A stretch of 64,000 bases of DNA, from positions 1,868,001 through 1,932,000 of the forward strand of contig CP064980.1 of assembly GCA_016699535.1 (NCBI GenBank), read 5' to 3'. The notes below the pieces were generated by a model, which ran no database searches, was not told the origin of the DNA, and worked only from the letters and a program-made list of their open reading frames with translations. Position numbers and translations under genes: made by a program. Below, piece by piece: positions 63,614 to 64,000 of the stretch. This DNA comes from Myxococcales bacterium. Lineage in GTDB: Bacteria > Myxococcota_A > Polyangia > Polyangiales > GCA-016699535. Position 1 is the first letter of the stretch; every line of letters begins with the position of its first letter.

Positions 63614-64000
63614 TTAGAAAAACCAAGCCACTTGAAATGAAAGTCCGTTTAGTGGGGCTCCAAATACGGTATCGGATGGTGCGCCCGGTAAAACAACACG
63701 GATGTACTCTCCTTTCAATACGACGTTTGGGATCGGTCGTATATTCAATCCAGCGATTAGTATGACAGTGCGTTCTGAGATTTTTGTCCCCGAATTGTAG
63801 AGTTCCCCACTTACATAAGGTCGTATCCCAAACCATGGCAGTTCATACATGGTGATGAGATAGGAGCCCCATGCTCGGCGGTTCGAAGCGTATGCTCCAG
63901 GATAGACTTCAGGGCGTTTCCCGTTCTTATAACTTAGCTCATTAACAACCGCCTCTGCTTGAAAGAGCCAGGGGCCTAGCGTCCATCGAGCATCGGCTGC
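63614..64000 (-). CDS. Porin-like outer-membrane protein, N-terminal part outside window
   Basis: The last 128 residues of an outer-membrane beta-barrel protein; the frame is open to the window edge. The ends of strands alternate polar and hydrophobic residues (NVVLKGEYIRVVL, GSYLITMYELPWFGIRPYVS), and the final residue pair is F-F after SFQVAWFF, the classic C-terminal Phe for barrel insertion by Bam. It lies 9 bp upstream of the PstS-like gene. The substrate is unknown. Confidence 0.8.
   Translation of the reverse strand, partial: AADARWTLGPWLFQAEAVVNELSYKNGKRPEVYPGAYASNRRAWGSYLITMYELPWFGIRPYVSGELYNSGTKISERTVILIAGLNIRPIPNVVLKGEYIRVVLPGAPSDTVFGAPLNGLSFQVAWFF

Overview
The window looks like chromosomal DNA of a Gram-negative deltaproteobacterium of the Myxococcota/Bradymonadota kind. 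The evidence is type IV pilus genes (pilT, pilC, pilS), many Cys-anchored lipoproteins, MCE and porin-like envelope proteins, FHA, PP2C and PEGA-like signalling proteins, a lipoprotein with DCGG-type Cys repeats plus a myxobacterial-style beta-propeller repeat, and a eukaryote-like PFK-2/FBPase-2. Base composition looks near 50% GC by eye (not counted). I see no rRNA, phage, insertion sequence or CRISPR array.

Layout. 1-6 kb: end of an SDR gene, a Nudix hydrolase, a WalJ-like MBL hydrolase, a ZIP-permease fusion, a LOG protein, a MATE exporter, then tRNA-Thr(CGU) with a 30-bp copy of its 3' end nearby. 6-13.4 kb: an acidic protein, an outer-membrane protein, then a compact plus-strand run of FHA-FHA protein, PP2C phosphatase, FHA-anchored serine protease, unknown protein and PFK-2/FBPase-2. 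13.5-22.5 kb: cyclophilin, several lipoproteins, a PilT paralogue with a SPOR protein, and EttA. 22.7-30 kb: RRM protein, DUF423, gyrA, lipoproteins, azlCD and two unrecognised proteins. 30-38.4 kb: phosphomannomutase, manC and uppP (cell-surface sugar and lipid-carrier metabolism), an MCE/barrel protein with an EI24 protein, and a NifU-like protein. 38.4-48.5 kb: trpGDC converging on a minus-strand run purM-purN-FAD oxidoreductase-pilT-pilC-pilS. 48.6-58 kb: a PEGA-like protein, the coupled run amiC-glnD-TPR lipoprotein-thioredoxin-fold lipoprotein, and rpoN-hpf-rapZ. 58-64 kb: a membrane protein, a tiny basic protein, a PPDK regulatory protein, two histidine kinases, a PstS-like protein and the end of a porin-like protein.

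Many conserved genes are broken by a one-base change, usually in a homopolymer: the ZIP-permease, PP2C, ettA, gyrA, manC (twice), pilC, amiC, glnD, rapZ and two lipoproteins. purN has an in-frame TAG. Because essential genes such as gyrA are affected, most of these are probably sequence errors, and I annotate each such gene as one unit with its two frames given.

The best candidates for an undescribed system are the FHA/PP2C/FHA-protease/PFKFB gene run (7.4-13.4 kb) and the ZIP-permease fusion. All functions are inferred from motifs read by eye; no database search was possible.
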